DNA from: Methanolobus sp. UBA32
Lineage (GTDB): Archaea > Halobacteriota > Methanosarcinia > Methanosarcinales > Methanosarcinaceae
Direction: 5' to 3'
Length of the DNA: 53,900 bases
NCBI GenBank assembly: GCA_002507205.1
Contig: DAZF01000043.1
Coordinates: forward strand, 353 to 54,252
Positions 1 to 9,437 of this stretch are shown here, in pieces (the first letter of the stretch is position 1; each line of letters starts with the position of its first letter). The notes beneath the pieces were generated by a model. That model made no database searches and had not been told where the DNA came from. It was given only the letters and a program-made list of their open reading frames with translations. The position numbers and the translations under genes were made by a program.

Positions 1-2
1 AG

Positions 3-74
3 CCAATGGGCAGGCGAATGAAAGGATATCCGGCCCTGCATCCATTGGTTTATGGTAATCCTGAAGGGATGTAG
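3..74 (+). CDS. C-terminal tail of an upstream gene (partial, unidentified)
   Basis: An open frame enters the window and ends at TAG 72-74, giving a tail that finishes GNPEGM. It contains KGYPALHPLVYG, which looks coding, but 23 residues are too few to assign a family. If TAG were read as pyrrolysine, as these methanogens can do, the frame would run on only to TAA at 117-119. The call rests on composition alone. Confidence 0.3.
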   Translation, partial: PMGRRMKGYPALHPLVYGNPEGM

Positions 75-140
75 AAATGGTTGAATGTCTCTATGATCGG
101 CCATGTATACATAAAATAATTATATTAATATAATGTAGTT

Positions 141-506
141 ATGTTTGTGAGAAAACTCAAGGAAAAAACAAAATCTACTATCTATGGCATCAAAGGTATG
201 CATAATGTACATTCCTGGCAGGGGCTTGCTATCCATTTTAAGAACAGTTCCCGCGTACTGAAATGCGACAGTTATGACACCTGCACTTCTGACAAGAGAA
301 CTAAGGCCTGTTTTTATTCTATAAAAAGGCCGGATGCCATCTATATGCTTCAGTCGGAATTCAATGTTAGTATTACAATTGCTGAAAAGCAGATAGATAC
401 TCTGGTTGATATGGGCGTAACCAGGGCATTGAGATGTCGCAGAGAAGATTCCTCCGGATTTTTCGATGAAGGTGCCCGTATGCTAGCGTTTGAAGAAGAC
501 CTTTAA
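141..506 (+). CDS. Hypothetical protein, 121 aa
   Basis: I do not recognise this protein. It is a small basic protein, probably cytoplasmic, with no membrane segment. It has four cysteines in the middle and C-terminal parts (CDSYDTC, then KACF, then LRC) but no regular metal-binding spacing. An AT-rich TATA-like stretch at about 118-135 lies so close to ATG 141 that a leaderless or very short-leader transcript is likely; I see no good Shine-Dalgarno sequence. GTG 147 is an alternative start. It sits 45 bases upstream of purA on the same strand and may be cotranscribed, which says little about its role. Confidence 0.6.
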   Translation: MFVRKLKEKTKSTIYGIKGMHNVHSWQGLAIHFKNSSRVLKCDSYDTCTSDKRTKACFYSIKRPDAIYMLQSEFNVSITIAEKQIDTLVDMGVTRALRCRREDSSGFFDEGARMLAFEEDL

Positions 507-551
507 AAGCCAATCAAAACTTTATTAAGCGAACAGGATAATCCAGCACCC

Positions 552-1823
552 ATGTTTACAATCATCACGGGTGCGCAGTTTGGCGACGAAGGCAAAGGTA
601 AGATAGTTGACCTCATGTCCGGGGAATATGATCTGGTTGTCCGTTTTCAGGGAGGCGACAATGCAGGACATACGGTCAAGGTAGGTGAAGATGTATACAA
701 ACTTCATCTTATTCCATCAGGCTTTCTCCTTGATTCAAGGGTTTTAATTGGTCCGGGTACAGTTATGAATCCTGAGGTTCTTGCAACTGAGATGGATATG
801 CTTGCAGAGGGTGGCATAAAGCTAGATGCAAAAAGAGTTGGTGTGGATGCCAAGACAAGTATTATAATGCCATATCACATCGAACTTGATGGTCTGAGGG
901 AATCTCTAAGAACTGAAAAGATTGGGACAACAAAGCGTGGTATTGGATTCGCATATATAGACAAGGTTGCAAGGGATGAGATTCGCATGTCTGACCTTGT
1001 TGATAAGGAAAGATTCCTGAAGAGGCTTGAAGAGCTTGCACCATCCAAAGAGGCGGCAATAAAAGAGCTTGGTGGTGACCCTTCCATTGTAATGGATGAG
1101 GTACTAATAGACAAGTATGTAAAGCTCGGTGAACGATTTGCATCTTATATCACTGATGTATCATATGAAGTAAATAAGGCTCTTGATGACGGGAAGAATG
1201 TTCTTGCAGAAGGTGCTCAGGGCACACATCTTGATGTGATACACGGAACCCAGAAATTTGTAACTTCTTCCTGTACTATTGCAGGTTCTGCCTGTGCAAA
1301 TATTGGTGTCGGACCCACAAGGGTTGACAGTGTACTGGGCATAGTAAAAGCATACATTACTCGTGTTGGTGAAGGTCCTCTGCCAACAGAACTTCTTGAC
1401 GATGTGGGTGAGCAGATACAGCAGGTTGGCCGTGAATTCGGTACCACTACCGGCAGGTCCAGACGCTGTGGCTGGTTCGATCTCCCATTGCTTAAGAAAG
1501 CCATCTATCTCAATGGTTACACTTCAATCGCTCTTACCAAACTTGATGTTTTATCCAATCTTGATCCTGTCAGGGTTTGTGTGGCATATGAACTGGATGG
1601 AAAAACCCTGGATTATCCTCCGGAGGATACGTCAGAGCTTGCAAGATGTAAGCCAGTATATGAAGACCTTCCTGGCTGGGAAAATGATCTTACTGGTGTA
1701 AAGGAATTCGCTGACCTGCCACAAGCAGCAAAGGACTACGTTCTTTACCTTGAAGACAAGATGGGTGTACCTATTGAGTATATCTCAGTGGGACCTGCAA
1801 GGGCGCAAACGTTTAAAAAATAG
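552..1823 (+). CDS. purA: Adenylosuccinate synthetase
   Basis: This cytoplasmic enzyme joins IMP and aspartate using GTP to form adenylosuccinate, the first committed step from IMP to AMP. At 423 aa it has the usual family length. The N-terminal GDEGKGK phosphate loop with its catalytic Asp is at residues 11-17, followed by GGDNAGHT with the catalytic His near residue 41. Further family motifs are the GTTKRGIG segment near 126, EGAQGTHLD near 220 and TTTGRSRRCGW near 298. The ATG start directly precedes the conserved FTIITGAQFGDEG. The stop is TAG, with an in-frame TAA three codons on. A weak GC-rich hairpin (about 1824-1842) follows. Confidence 0.97.
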   Translation: MFTIITGAQFGDEGKGKIVDLMSGEYDLVVRFQGGDNAGHTVKVGEDVYKLHLIPSGFLLDSRVLIGPGTVMNPEVLATEMDMLAEGGIKLDAKRVGVDAKTSIIMPYHIELDGLRESLRTEKIGTTKRGIGFAYIDKVARDEIRMSDLVDKERFLKRLEELAPSKEAAIKELGGDPSIVMDEVLIDKYVKLGERFASYITDVSYEVNKALDDGKNVLAEGAQGTHLDVIHGTQKFVTSSCTIAGSACANIGVGPTRVDSVLGIVKAYITRVGEGPLPTELLDDVGEQIQQVGREFGTTTGRSRRCGWFDLPLLKKAIYLNGYTSIALTKLDVLSNLDPVRVCVAYELDGKTLDYPPEDTSELARCKPVYEDLPGWENDLTGVKEFADLPQAAKDYVLYLEDKMGVPIEYISVGPARAQTFKK

Positions 1824-1965
1824 GGCGGATAAGGCAAATCTGCCGAAACACGTATATACTACTCGATAGTTTAAACATCACAATCCAGCTGAACTAATTA
1901 CCAGATGCCATTGAGTCCGGCAGATGGTGAGTATCTTAACAGATATTATAATTCAGGAGAATATT

Positions 1966-2415
1966 ATGACAACTGTATACGACGTTCCTGCAACCGAGTT
2001 AATCACAAAGGTAGCAGCGAAGTTAAAAGAAAATGATAAGGTTAATCCCCCTGAGTGGGCAGCATACGTAAAGACTGGTGTACACAAAGAGCTTCCACCA
2101 ACAGACAGTGATTGGTGGTATATAAGATGTGCCGCAGTACTCAGGACTGTATATACACAGGGCCCAATCGGTGTTGAAAGGCTACGATCAGTTTATGGTG
2201 GTAAGAAGAACAGAGGTGTCGCTCCTTCTGTTAAAGCAAAAGGAAGCGGTTCAATTGCAAGAGTAGCTCTACAGCAGCTGGAAGAAGCAGGTTTCGTACG
2301 TGCTCTTAAGAGCGGTCGTGTGGTATCTCCTCAGGGACAGTCCATGCTTGACAATGTTGCATATGAGGTAAAACAGGACCTTGTAGAAAGCATTCCAGGT
2401 CTTGCTAAATACTGA
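1966..2415 (+). CDS. rps19e: 30S ribosomal protein S19e
   Basis: This is the archaeal/eukaryotic small-subunit protein S19e, needed for late 30S maturation. The sequence has the typical VYDVPA start, [23 protein letters not shown], and the basic GGKKNRGV loop before [14 protein letters not shown] longer frame opens at 1924, but ATG 1966 follows an AGGAGA Shine-Dalgarno (1955-1960) and matches the family start, giving 149 aa. A TATA-like TATATAC at about 1852 probably drives this gene and the cluster that follows (PDCD5 protein, L39e, L31e, aIF6, LX, prefoldin, FtsY), a gene order widely conserved in Euryarchaeota. Confidence 0.96.
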   Translation: MTTVYDVPATELITKVAAKLKENDKVNPPEWAAYVKTGVHKELPPTDSDWWYIRCAAVLRTVYTQGPIGVERLRSVYGGKKNRGVAPSVKAKGSGSIARVALQQLEEAGFVRALKSGRVVSPQGQSMLDNVAYEVKQDLVESIPGLAKY

Positions 2416-2487
2416 TCGAGTATTTCCTGTTTCGGTAACCCTATAAAGAATCATTGCTTACATTCCTGTAAAGCATAGGTGACTTTT

Positions 2488-2838
2488 ATGACGGATGACC
2501 TTGAAGAAATAAGAAGAAGAAGACTTGCTCAAATGCAGCAGCAACAGCAGCAGATGGGTGCCGGCGACATGCAGGCAGCCATGCAGCAAGAGCAGGCACA
2601 GGCCGAAATGGATGCTAAAAAGCAGGCTCTGATGCGTCAGATCCTGACTCCTGAAGCACGTGAAAGGCTGACCAATCTACGCATGTCCCGCAAGGAACTG
2701 GTAGATCAGCTTGAGTCTCAGTTGATCATGCTTGCACAAAGTGGCAGGCTTCAATCAATGATCGATGATGAGAAACTCAAACAGCTTCTGGTTCAGATGC
2801 AACCCAAGAAAAGGGAACCGACCATAAAGCGTATGTGA
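2488..2838 (+). CDS. DNA-binding protein of the PDCD5 family
   Basis: This small helical protein belongs to the PDCD5/TFAR19-like family that follows rps19e in many archaea; members bind nucleic acid, but the exact role is unsettled. It opens DDLEEIRRRRLAQ, continues with a glutamine-rich helix (residues 13-40), then the conserved ILTPEARERLTNLRM core and a basic tail ending REPTIKRM. I place the start at ATG 2488 because AGGTGA (2477-2482) sits five bases before it, rather than at GTG 2479 inside that signal. That gives 116 aa. The stop overlaps the GTG start of the next gene (GTGA). Confidence 0.93.
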   Translation: MTDDLEEIRRRRLAQMQQQQQQMGAGDMQAAMQQEQAQAEMDAKKQALMRQILTPEARERLTNLRMSRKELVDQLESQLIMLAQSGRLQSMIDDEKLKQLLVQMQPKKREPTIKRM

Positions 2839-3464
2839 GTACCTTCATGCAGGTATCAGTCTTATTCAGCGGTGGAAAGGACAGTTCTCTTTCCGCGATA
2901 TTGCTGGAGCCATTCTTTGAGGTTGAACTTGTGACATGTGGTTTTTCGTTACTTCCCATAGGGGATGTAGCGTTTGAAACTGCAGAAAGGCTTGGTTTTC
3001 CGCACAGGCTAATCAAACCCGACACATCAATTCTTGAAAAGGCATATGACATGATCATGCAGGATTGTTTTCCAAGGAATGCTATCAATTTCATTCACAA
3101 GAGTGTTATTGAATACCTTGCAGCTGATAATAATATAACTTTCATTGCAGATGGGATTCGCCGTGATGATCGCGTTCCTGTGATGGGCCAACCTGAGATA
3201 AGGAGCATAGAAGACCGTTTTGGGGTTCATTATATTTGTCCCCTTAAAGGGTTCGGGCGTGCTGCTGTCAATGAACTTGTGAAAGAACACCTGGTCATTG
3301 ATGAAGGCCTTAGCGAGAACGTGCTTAAAGCGGATTACGAGACCGAGCTTCGGGAATTAATAAGTCAGCGGCATGGTCCCGGGAAGATCAAAGAGATATT
3401 TCCCACACATGTTCAATCGCATGTTATCGAACGCAGGAAAGCAGGACAGAACAGAACAACATGA
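2835..3464 (+). CDS. PP-loop ATP pyrophosphatase-like protein (adenine nucleotide alpha hydrolase superfamily)
   Basis: The PP-loop signature SGGKDSS is at residues 13-19, after a beta strand. This is the nucleotide-binding motif of the N-type ATP pyrophosphatases (ExsB, TilS and GMP synthase families), which adenylylate a substrate, often in tRNA or base modification. A conserved ADGIRRDDRVPV segment lies near residue 106 and a basic C-terminus follows. The specific substrate is unknown. The GTG start overlaps the preceding stop, showing translational coupling; ATG 2847 is an alternative that keeps the first strand. Its place among ribosomal genes suggests a translation-linked role (inference). 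Confidence 0.8.
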   Translation: MSTFMQVSVLFSGGKDSSLSAILLEPFFEVELVTCGFSLLPIGDVAFETAERLGFPHRLIKPDTSILEKAYDMIMQDCFPRNAINFIHKSVIEYLAADNNITFIADGIRRDDRVPVMGQPEIRSIEDRFGVHYICPLKGFGRAAVNELVKEHLVIDEGLSENVLKADYETELRELISQRHGPGKIKEIFPTHVQSHVIERRKAGQNRTT

Positions 3465-3549
3465 TTAATGATTTATACAATAATTATGTTATAAGTTCAA
3501 AATTCAATCAATACCTTAATACATATCAATCATAGCATAGGTGAGACAA

Positions 3550-3705
3550 GTGAGCCACAATACTAAAGGACAGAAGACAAGGTTGGCAAAAGCCCACAGG
3601 CAGAACCACAGGGTTCCTACCTGGGTCATAATAAAAACCAACCGTAAGGTTGTAAGCCATCCACAGAGAAGGCACTGGAGAAGAAGCAGTCTTGATGTGA
3701 AGTAA
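3550..3705 (+). CDS. rpl39e: 50S ribosomal protein L39e
   Basis: This is a 51-aa, very basic large-subunit protein that lines the peptide exit tunnel. It starts with GTG followed by SHNTKGQK and contains the family signature [13 protein letters not shown], then [20 protein letters not shown] at 3539-3546 is a suitable Shine-Dalgarno for GTG 3550. A TATA-like element lies around 3520. The stop TAA precedes rpl31e by a few bases, and the two genes are almost certainly cotranslated. Confidence 0.95.
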   Translation: MSHNTKGQKTRLAKAHRQNHRVPTWVIIKTNRKVVSHPQRRHWRRSSLDVK

Positions 3706-3718
3706 GCAGGTGATGACA

Positions 3719-3985
3719 ATGGCAGATGATATAGTAAAAGAGCAGATCTACACCATTCCTCTTCGTAAAGTGAGGGCAACCCCTCGCTGGCAGAGGTCTA
3801 GGAAGTCTATTAAGATGATCCGGGAATATCTTACAAAACACATGAAGGTTGAACCTGATATGATCAAGATCGACAAGACCATCAATGAGAAAGTATGGGA
3901 ACACGGTTCAGAGAAACCACCTTCGTTCATTCGTGTAAGAGCTGCAAAGTTCGAGGATGGCGAAGTACAGGCAGAACTCGCATAA
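3719..3985 (+). CDS. rpl31e: 50S ribosomal protein L31e
   Basis: This is the 88-aa archaeal/eukaryotic large-subunit protein L31e, located near the exit tunnel. It begins [15 protein letters not shown], contains [17 protein letters not shown] and ends with the acidic strand DGEVQAELA. The frame is open from GTG 3710, but ATG 3719 fits best because GGTGA at 3709-3713 lies five bases upstream and the family starts here. It follows rpl39e by 13 bases and precedes aIF6, the usual archaeal order. Confidence 0.95.
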   Translation: MADDIVKEQIYTIPLRKVRATPRWQRSRKSIKMIREYLTKHMKVEPDMIKIDKTINEKVWEHGSEKPPSFIRVRAAKFEDGEVQAELA

Positions 3986-4021
3986 GTGCTCCCGGGCATC
4001 ATTTAAGTTTATTCATAAATA

Positions 4022-4675
4022 ATGATAAGAACTATAACTATTCAGGAAAGCCCCATCATAGGGGCTTTTGCAACGTGTACTGAAGATGTAGCACTGGTGC
4101 CGCTGGGCACTCCGGAAAATACCCGGGATGATATCGGGCAATTGTTACAGGTAAATGTAGTGGAGACTCTGGTCAATGGAAGTACTATTGTTGGTTCACT
4201 CTGTCGTGGAAATTCCAATGCATTACTTGTTCCAAGAGGGTCCACTATCAGGGGGCAGGACAAGATAGATATTCCTATCTCTGAATTGCCCGGCAAATTA
4301 AATGCCGTGGGTAATGTTGTCATGGTAAATGACACTGCTGCACTGGTTCATCCTGAACTCAGTGATCGGGCCGTTGAGGCAATAGAAAAAGCCTTGAAGG
4401 TCGATGTCAGGCGCGGCACAATAGGTGGTGTCAAGACTGTAGGCATGGCCGGAATTGCAACCAATAAAGGATTGCTTGTGAATCCGCGTGCAACAAGTTT
4501 AGAACTTGAAGTTCTCGAAGAGCTTTTTGGACTTCCGGTGGCTATTGGTACTACGAATTTTGGTACGCAAATGGTAGCTTCCGGGTTGATCGCCAATTCC
4601 AAAGGTTACGTTGCAGGTTCACAGACTACTGGTCATGAACTTGGAAGAATAGAAGATGCCCTGGGATTTTTATAA
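4022..4675 (+). CDS. eif6: Translation initiation factor 6 (aIF6)
   Basis: aIF6 binds the 50S subunit at L14/L24e and blocks premature joining of subunits. The 217-aa sequence has the family start [16 protein letters not shown] and the repeated pseudo-fivefold 'pentein' motifs: [37 protein letters not shown] and NSKGYVAGS. The length is normal for archaea. No strong Shine-Dalgarno precedes ATG 4022, but the start matches the family. It lies between rpl31e and rplX, as in related methanogens. Confidence 0.95.
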   Translation: MIRTITIQESPIIGAFATCTEDVALVPLGTPENTRDDIGQLLQVNVVETLVNGSTIVGSLCRGNSNALLVPRGSTIRGQDKIDIPISELPGKLNAVGNVVMVNDTAALVHPELSDRAVEAIEKALKVDVRRGTIGGVKTVGMAGIATNKGLLVNPRATSLELEVLEELFGLPVAIGTTNFGTQMVASGLIANSKGYVAGSQTTGHELGRIEDALGFL

Positions 4676-4694
4676 TACTAAACAGGTGATTTAA

Positions 4695-4871
4695 ATGAAG
4701 ACATTTCAGGTCAAAGGCACATTTAAGGCCGGAGTAGCATGGGAAAAGTTCACAAAGATCATTGATAGCCAGAATGAGAAGAACGCACTTGATAAGGTGT
4801 ACTCCCTTTTTGGCAGCAAACATGGTCTTAAAAGGAACTTGGTTAAAATCGAAAGCATAAATGAGGCATAA
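4695..4871 (+). CDS. rplX: 50S ribosomal protein LX (L18a/L20e)
   Basis: This 58-aa protein is the archaeal LX (also called L18a or L20a) of the large subunit. It starts KTFQVKGTF, the hallmark first strand, and continues with WEKFTKIID, the [19 protein letters not shown] helix region and [19 protein letters not shown] at 4682-4690 is a good Shine-Dalgarno five bases before the ATG. Prefoldin alpha starts four bases after the stop, so the two are cotranscribed and probably coupled. Confidence 0.94.
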   Translation: MKTFQVKGTFKAGVAWEKFTKIIDSQNEKNALDKVYSLFGSKHGLKRNLVKIESINEA

Positions 4872-4874
4872 TCC

Positions 4875-5312
4875 ATGGTAGATATGAATGGACAGGATCC
4901 AAGGGTACTCGCAAATCAGCATCGCGAGTTCCAAAAGCGTGCGGAAATGATGCAGCAGCAAATTGGCATGGTCCAGATCTCAATGGAAGATTGTAATCGT
5001 GCTCTGACAACTATCGAAGAGCTCAACAATATTTCAATGGGTTCTGAAATGATGTTCCCTATCGGTTCCGGTTCATTTGTATATGCCACTATCAGCCATA
5101 CTGATAAAGCAGTGGTTGATATAGGGGCAGGGCTAAGTGTTGAAAGGCCAATTGCGGATGCAAAGGAGATATTGCAGCGCCGCAGGGAAAGGCTGACTAC
5201 AGCTCTTAACAACATGAATAATGCTCTGCTTCAATTAGGCCAGCAGATGCAGGCCATCGAATCTTTCCTCACCAAGCTTCAACAAGCTCAGGGGCAAGTA
5301 GGTTCCCAGTGA
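4875..5312 (+). CDS. pfdA: Prefoldin subunit alpha
   Basis: Prefoldin is a hexameric ATP-independent chaperone (two alpha and four beta subunits) that holds unfolded proteins and passes them to the thermosome. The 145-aa sequence has the expected shape: an N-terminal coiled-coil helix (about 5-55), a beta-hairpin core with MFPIGSGSFVYATI and VDIGAGLSVER, and a C-terminal coiled-coil rich in Gln and Leu (about 95-140). It is encoded between rplX and ftsY, its conserved archaeal position. Poly-T follows the stop but the next gene begins within 45 bases. Confidence 0.94.
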   Translation: MVDMNGQDPRVLANQHREFQKRAEMMQQQIGMVQISMEDCNRALTTIEELNNISMGSEMMFPIGSGSFVYATISHTDKAVVDIGAGLSVERPIADAKEILQRRRERLTTALNNMNNALLQLGQQMQAIESFLTKLQQAQGQVGSQ

Positions 5313-5353
5313 ACCTTTTTTTCTATTTTTAAAAATTTCACGGGTTGTATCAA

Positions 5354-6463
5354 GTGTTCAACAAGCTTAAGGCAAAACTTAGTGGCTTCAAGGAAAAGAT
5401 AGGGACCAAGATCGACGAGAAAGCAGTTGCTGTAGAATCGGTGGAAACAGTAAGCGATTCTCAGTCTATTCCGGTTACTGATAATTCTGGCCAGGAAGCT
5501 GTCGAGGATATAATAACAGTTCCTGAGGATTCCTCGATTCCGGAAAAGATTCCAAACACTATTGCAGATAAGAAGATTGGTTTTGCCCAAAAAGCCAAGG
5601 CTCTTGTCTTTGAAAGGGAATTCATTCTCGATGAAGATGATCTTGAAGAACCGTTATGGGAACTGGAAATGGCTCTTCTGGAAAGCGATATTGCTCTTTC
5701 CGTATCAGAAGCTATCGTTGAGTCTGTAAAGAATCAGCTTGTCGGAACAAGACGTCGCATTGGCAGTAACACTGGTAACATCGTTGAAGATGCGCTCAAG
5801 AAAGCTATCTATGATGTGATGAGTGCGAATGTATTTGACCTTGATGAGTATGTGCAAAATGCTAAAAAGCCTGTTCATATTGTTTTTGTCGGTATTAACG
5901 GTACCGGGAAAACAACATCTATTGCCAAGCTGGCAAAGCGTTTCAAAGACCAGGGTTTGTCTGTAGTTGTTGCCGCAGGCGATACTTTCAGGGCAGGTGC
6001 CATCGACCAGCTTGCAATACATGCCGGTAAGATTGGCGTGAAGATAATCAAACATCAGGAACAGGGTGACCCTGCCGCTGTGATCTATGATGCAATACAG
6101 CATGCAAAGGCCAACAGGGTCGATGTGGTGCTTTCAGACACAGCAGGCAGAATGCATACTAACATTAATCTGATGGAGCAGTTGAAAAAGGTCTGCCGCG
6201 TAAGTCCTCCTGACCTTCTTATCTTTGTTGATGAGGCAGTTGCAGGAAATGATGCAGTGGAGCGAGCAGCCCAGTTCAATGACGCTGTTCCTATAAACGG
6301 TTCCATCCTGACAAAAACAGATGCAGATTCAAAGGGTGGTGCAGCAATATCAATAGCATACATCACTAATAAACCAATTTTATTCCTTGGAATGGGGCAG
6401 GGATATGATGATCTGCGTAAATTTGACCCACAATGGTTTGTGGATCAGTTATTTGCAGAATGA
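5354..6463 (+). CDS. ftsY: Signal recognition particle receptor FtsY
   Basis: FtsY is the SRP-type GTPase that docks SRP-ribosome complexes at the membrane. It has a charged, acidic N-terminal A-like region (about 1-75), a four-helix N domain, and a G domain with GINGTGKTT (G1), DTFRAGAIDQL (G2), DTAGR (G3) and TKTD (G4), closing with GMGQGYDDL. The frame opens at TTG 5345, but orthologs begin right at a FNKLK-like segment, so GTG 5354 is preferred, giving 369 aa. The GC-poor, T-rich sequence at 6475-6488 may terminate the cluster; the trp operon converges on it from the other side. Confidence 0.95.
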   Translation: MFNKLKAKLSGFKEKIGTKIDEKAVAVESVETVSDSQSIPVTDNSGQEAVEDIITVPEDSSIPEKIPNTIADKKIGFAQKAKALVFEREFILDEDDLEEPLWELEMALLESDIALSVSEAIVESVKNQLVGTRRRIGSNTGNIVEDALKKAIYDVMSANVFDLDEYVQNAKKPVHIVFVGINGTGKTTSIAKLAKRFKDQGLSVVVAAGDTFRAGAIDQLAIHAGKIGVKIIKHQEQGDPAAVIYDAIQHAKANRVDVVLSDTAGRMHTNINLMEQLKKVCRVSPPDLLIFVDEAVAGNDAVERAAQFNDAVPINGSILTKTDADSKGGAAISIAYITNKPILFLGMGQGYDDLRKFDPQWFVDQLFAE

Positions 6464-6505
6464 TTCCCCACTCCTTTCTCTTTTTATTAAGATTCTGAGT
6501 TTGAT

Positions 6506-7282
6506 CTATTCCTTGCAGCTATCTTTAAGTTCGGATGCAAGGTTTTCTATCCTCTCGTTAACATTGTCACCTGAAGCGACGATATTGACGAATGCAGAAC
6601 CAACGATTACTGCATCAGCTCCTGCTTTAATTACTTCGGCCGCCTGCTGGCCATTGGATATGCCAAAACCAACTGCCTTTGGTACATCCGTGTGAATACG
6701 TTCGAGTATCTTCTTTGTAGAGTCTGCAACATCAACTCTTTCCCCGGTAACTCCGAGCCTTGAAACGATGTATACAAAACCGGAAGTCTTGTCAAGTGTA
6801 TTCTTCATTCTTGCACCTGTTGTCACAGGGGTGATGAGGAATATAAGATCGACACCATTTCTTTTACATGCATCATTCAGCTCATCGGATTCCTCGGCCG
6901 GAAGGTCCGGCACGATTATCCCGGTAATTCCTGATCTTGCACAATCCTCTGCAAACTTATCAGTTCCTCTCTTGTATATCAGGTTGTAATAGGTCATGCA
7001 TACAAGAGGGACATTTTCCTTAATTGATGCAGCCATTTCAAAATACAGATCCGGATTCATGCCTGCTGCCAGTGCACGGGTGGATGCAGCCTGTATGGTG
7101 GGGCCGTCTGCCACAGGGTCTGAAAAAGGTAGTCCTAATTCAACGATGTCTGCGCCACCTTTTACAAGTGCATGTACTATTTCTTTTGTAGCTTCTGCAG
7201 AAGGGTCGCCTGCACACACATAAGCAATAAGGGCTTTCTCCTTCTTAATCTCAAGTTCAGCGAATTTATCTGCTATTCTCAC
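6506..7282 (-). CDS. trpA: Tryptophan synthase alpha chain
   Basis: TrpA cleaves indole-3-glycerol phosphate to indole and glyceraldehyde-3-phosphate and channels indole to TrpB. The 258-aa TIM barrel has the catalytic Glu motif [15 protein letters not shown] near residue 46, the DLPAEE segment carrying the second catalytic Asp, and the phosphate-binding VGFGIS and VIVGSAFV strands. It is the last gene of trpC-trpB-trpA and its start overlaps the trpB stop by four bases (ATGA), so translation is coupled. trpD, E, F and G are not in the window. Confidence 0.96.
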   Translation of the reverse strand: MRIADKFAELEIKKEKALIAYVCAGDPSAEATKEIVHALVKGGADIVELGLPFSDPVADGPTIQAASTRALAAGMNPDLYFEMAASIKENVPLVCMTYYNLIYKRGTDKFAEDCARSGITGIIVPDLPAEESDELNDACKRNGVDLIFLITPVTTGARMKNTLDKTSGFVYIVSRLGVTGERVDVADSTKKILERIHTDVPKAVGFGISNGQQAAEVIKAGADAVIVGSAFVNIVASGDNVNERIENLASELKDSCKE

Positions 7283-8490
7283 AGGCAGACCTCCTTTTCT
7301 TCCTTTGCATCTTCTTCCTTTAGCTTGAACACTGTTTCAAGGTCCTTGTCCCCTCTTCCTGAAAGATTGATGACCACAAGGTTACCGAGTTCACCAGTTT
7401 TTGCCATTTTCATAACATAGGCTACTGCATGCGATGATTCCAGTGCAGGGATAATACCTTCCAGGCGGCTAAGCTCATAGAATGCTTCTAAAGCTTCATC
7501 ATCGCTTACATTGCATGGTTTAATCCTTCCGATATCTGCAAGGTATGCAAGTTCGGGTCCCACACCAGAATAATCAAGACCCGCAGACACGGAACTTGAC
7601 TCAAGTATCTGGCCGTACTTGTCCTGAAGTATAAGTGTGTGTGCTCCCTGAAGAATTCCTTCCTCGCCAACACAAAGTGAAGCTGAGTGTAGCGCCTCTT
7701 TATCTGTGGTCTTCATTTCCTTCCCACCTGCTTCAACAGGGAAGAGTTTGACTTCTTTGTCTTCGATAAAAGGATGGAATATACCCATTGCATTACTTCC
7801 GCCACCTGCACAGGCAACAATTGAATCAGGATAACGACCTTCCTTCTCCATGATCTGTTCCTTAACTTCCCTTCCAATCACACTCTGGAAGTCACGTACT
7901 ATCATAGGATAGGGGTGAGGTCCCACAACAGAACCTATCAGATAATGTGTGTTTTCAACATTGGTTACCCAGTCTCTGAGAGCTTCATTGATAGCATCCT
8001 TAAGGGTCTTTGAACCGGATTCCACGGCATTTACTTTACAGCCCATAAGTTCCATCCTGTATACATTCATATGCTGGCGCACGACATCTTTTGCACCCAT
8101 GTACACTTCGGATTCAAAACCCATGTTAGCAGCTGCCATGGCAGTTGCAGTTCCATGTTGTCCGGCACCTGTCTCTGCAATGATGCGCTCTTTCCCCATG
8201 TATTTGGCCAAGAGTGCCTGCCCAAGCGTATTATTCAGCTTGTGGGCGCCTCCGTGAACAAGATCTTCCCTTTTGAGGTATATCTTGATGCCATATTTTT
8301 TACTGAGGTTCTTCGCAAAGTAAAGGGGTGTCTCTCTGCCTGCGAAATCCTTCATAAAATAATCAAGCTCTGCAAGAAATTCCGGGTCATCCTTGTAACG
8401 ATCATAAGCTTCCTCAAGCTCCGTAAGTGCTGGCATGAGTACTTCGGGAACGAACTGCCCGCCGAATTTGCCATACATTGATTTTTTCAT
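7279..8490 (-). CDS. trpB: Tryptophan synthase beta chain (TrpB1 type)
   Basis: TrpB condenses indole and serine to tryptophan with pyridoxal phosphate. The 403-aa protein starts [18 protein letters not shown], carries the PLP lysine in [12 protein letters not shown] near residue 90, the catalytic Glu in [13 protein letters not shown], and the phosphate-binding GGGSNAMG loop. Features and length fit TrpB1, the form that pairs with TrpA, rather than the longer stand-alone TrpB2. It lies 21 bases after trpC and overlaps trpA by four bases. Confidence 0.96.
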   Translation of the reverse strand: MKKSMYGKFGGQFVPEVLMPALTELEEAYDRYKDDPEFLAELDYFMKDFAGRETPLYFAKNLSKKYGIKIYLKREDLVHGGAHKLNNTLGQALLAKYMGKERIIAETGAGQHGTATAMAAANMGFESEVYMGAKDVVRQHMNVYRMELMGCKVNAVESGSKTLKDAINEALRDWVTNVENTHYLIGSVVGPHPYPMIVRDFQSVIGREVKEQIMEKEGRYPDSIVACAGGGSNAMGIFHPFIEDKEVKLFPVEAGGKEMKTTDKEALHSASLCVGEEGILQGAHTLILQDKYGQILESSSVSAGLDYSGVGPELAYLADIGRIKPCNVSDDEALEAFYELSRLEGIIPALESSHAVAYVMKMAKTGELGNLVVINLSGRGDKDLETVFKLKEEDAKEEKEVCL

Positions 8491-8511
8491 AATCTTCCTC
8501 CATCTCTTAAA

Positions 8512-9312
8512 TTAATCAAGTGCATCAACAAGTTCCTTTGTTTTTGTGTATATGTCACCACTTTTGATTATTGAGGTGCCTACGAGCACTGCATCTGCTC
8601 CTGCCTCGATAACCTTTTTGATATCTTCTGTATTTTGCATTCCACTTTCGCTGATTATTGTGTGGTGCAGATTGTTATTCCTATCAAAGTCCTTTATTAG
8701 TGGGATGAGTTTGAGGGTAGTATCCAGATCGATTTCCAGAGTACTGAGATCCCTGTTATTAATGCCAATGAGCCTTGATTTTGTTTTTAAGGCATCTTCA
8801 AGTTCATTTTTATTGTGTACCTCCACAAGTGGTTCGAATCCTTTCGATATGGCCCGATTTACCATCTTGTCAAGATCGTCTCCAAGAATGCCAGCTATCA
8901 GTAATATAAGGTCACTTTCAATCTCATTGAACTGGGATTCATTGATTATAAAATCCTTACGTAACACTGGCAGGGATACTTCTTTTCTCACAGTTTCAAG
9001 GTTATTGAGCGACCCATGGAAAAACTCAGGTTCAGTAAGAACAGATATTGCAACAGCACCAGCCTTTTCCATCTCATTTGCTATCATTGCAGCATCACTT
9101 GGTGTTATGTTCATTAACTTCTTTCCAGGTGATGCAGGCTTGACCTCCGCTATGACAGCAACCTTATTTTGTGATTTTTTATCTGCTATGGTCTGAACAA
9201 TATCTCTTTTTTCTATTCGTATGTATCCTCTTTCTTCCTGTCCATCCTTATTTTTTAGTTTTAGGATTCTCTTTTCAGTAGATTTAACGATATTATTGAT
9301 TACAGAATGCAT
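8512..9312 (-). CDS. trpC: Indole-3-glycerol phosphate synthase
   Basis: TrpC closes the indole ring from CdRP. The 266-aa barrel has VIAEVKPASPGK near residue 53 (catalytic Lys and phosphate site), ISVLTEPEFFHGS, the LRKDFIINESQ strand with a catalytic Lys, LIGINNRDLSTLEID and the closing SESGM and GTSII loops. It is the first gene of a trpCBA operon; an operator-like site with two TGTACA boxes lies 25 bases upstream of its ATG. Confidence 0.95.
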   Translation of the reverse strand: MHSVINNIVKSTEKRILKLKNKDGQEERGYIRIEKRDIVQTIADKKSQNKVAVIAEVKPASPGKKLMNITPSDAAMIANEMEKAGAVAISVLTEPEFFHGSLNNLETVRKEVSLPVLRKDFIINESQFNEIESDLILLIAGILGDDLDKMVNRAISKGFEPLVEVHNKNELEDALKTKSRLIGINNRDLSTLEIDLDTTLKLIPLIKDFDRNNNLHHTIISESGMQNTEDIKKVIEAGADAVLVGTSIIKSGDIYTKTKELVDALD

Positions 9313-9336
9313 GAAACAACCACGTATGTTCTATAA

Positions 9337-9371
9337 TGTACAAAACTGTACATGAATGTAATTATATTTAA
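9337..9371 (-). promoter_or_regulatory. trpCBA promoter with TrpY-like tandem TGTACA operator
   Basis: Two identical palindromic hexamers TGTACA (9337-9342 and 9347-9352) are separated by four bases. Upstream on the minus strand is a TATA-like TTAAATATAA (9362-9371), so the start of transcription should fall within or next to the boxes. TGTACA is the known TRP box of the TrpY repressor of Methanothermobacter. Control by a TrpY homolog here is inference; no TrpY gene is in the window. Confidence 0.65.
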
Positions 9372-9437
9372 TAGTATTGGTGTATATTGTCATCTATTAA
9401 TGAAGTCTTATGGCTTTCACTAATGAGCAAGTCTGTA

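Noticed and set aside
862..1504. Minus-strand open frames inside purA
   Set aside because: They are antisense shadows of a well-conserved gene and have no Shine-Dalgarno or family features.
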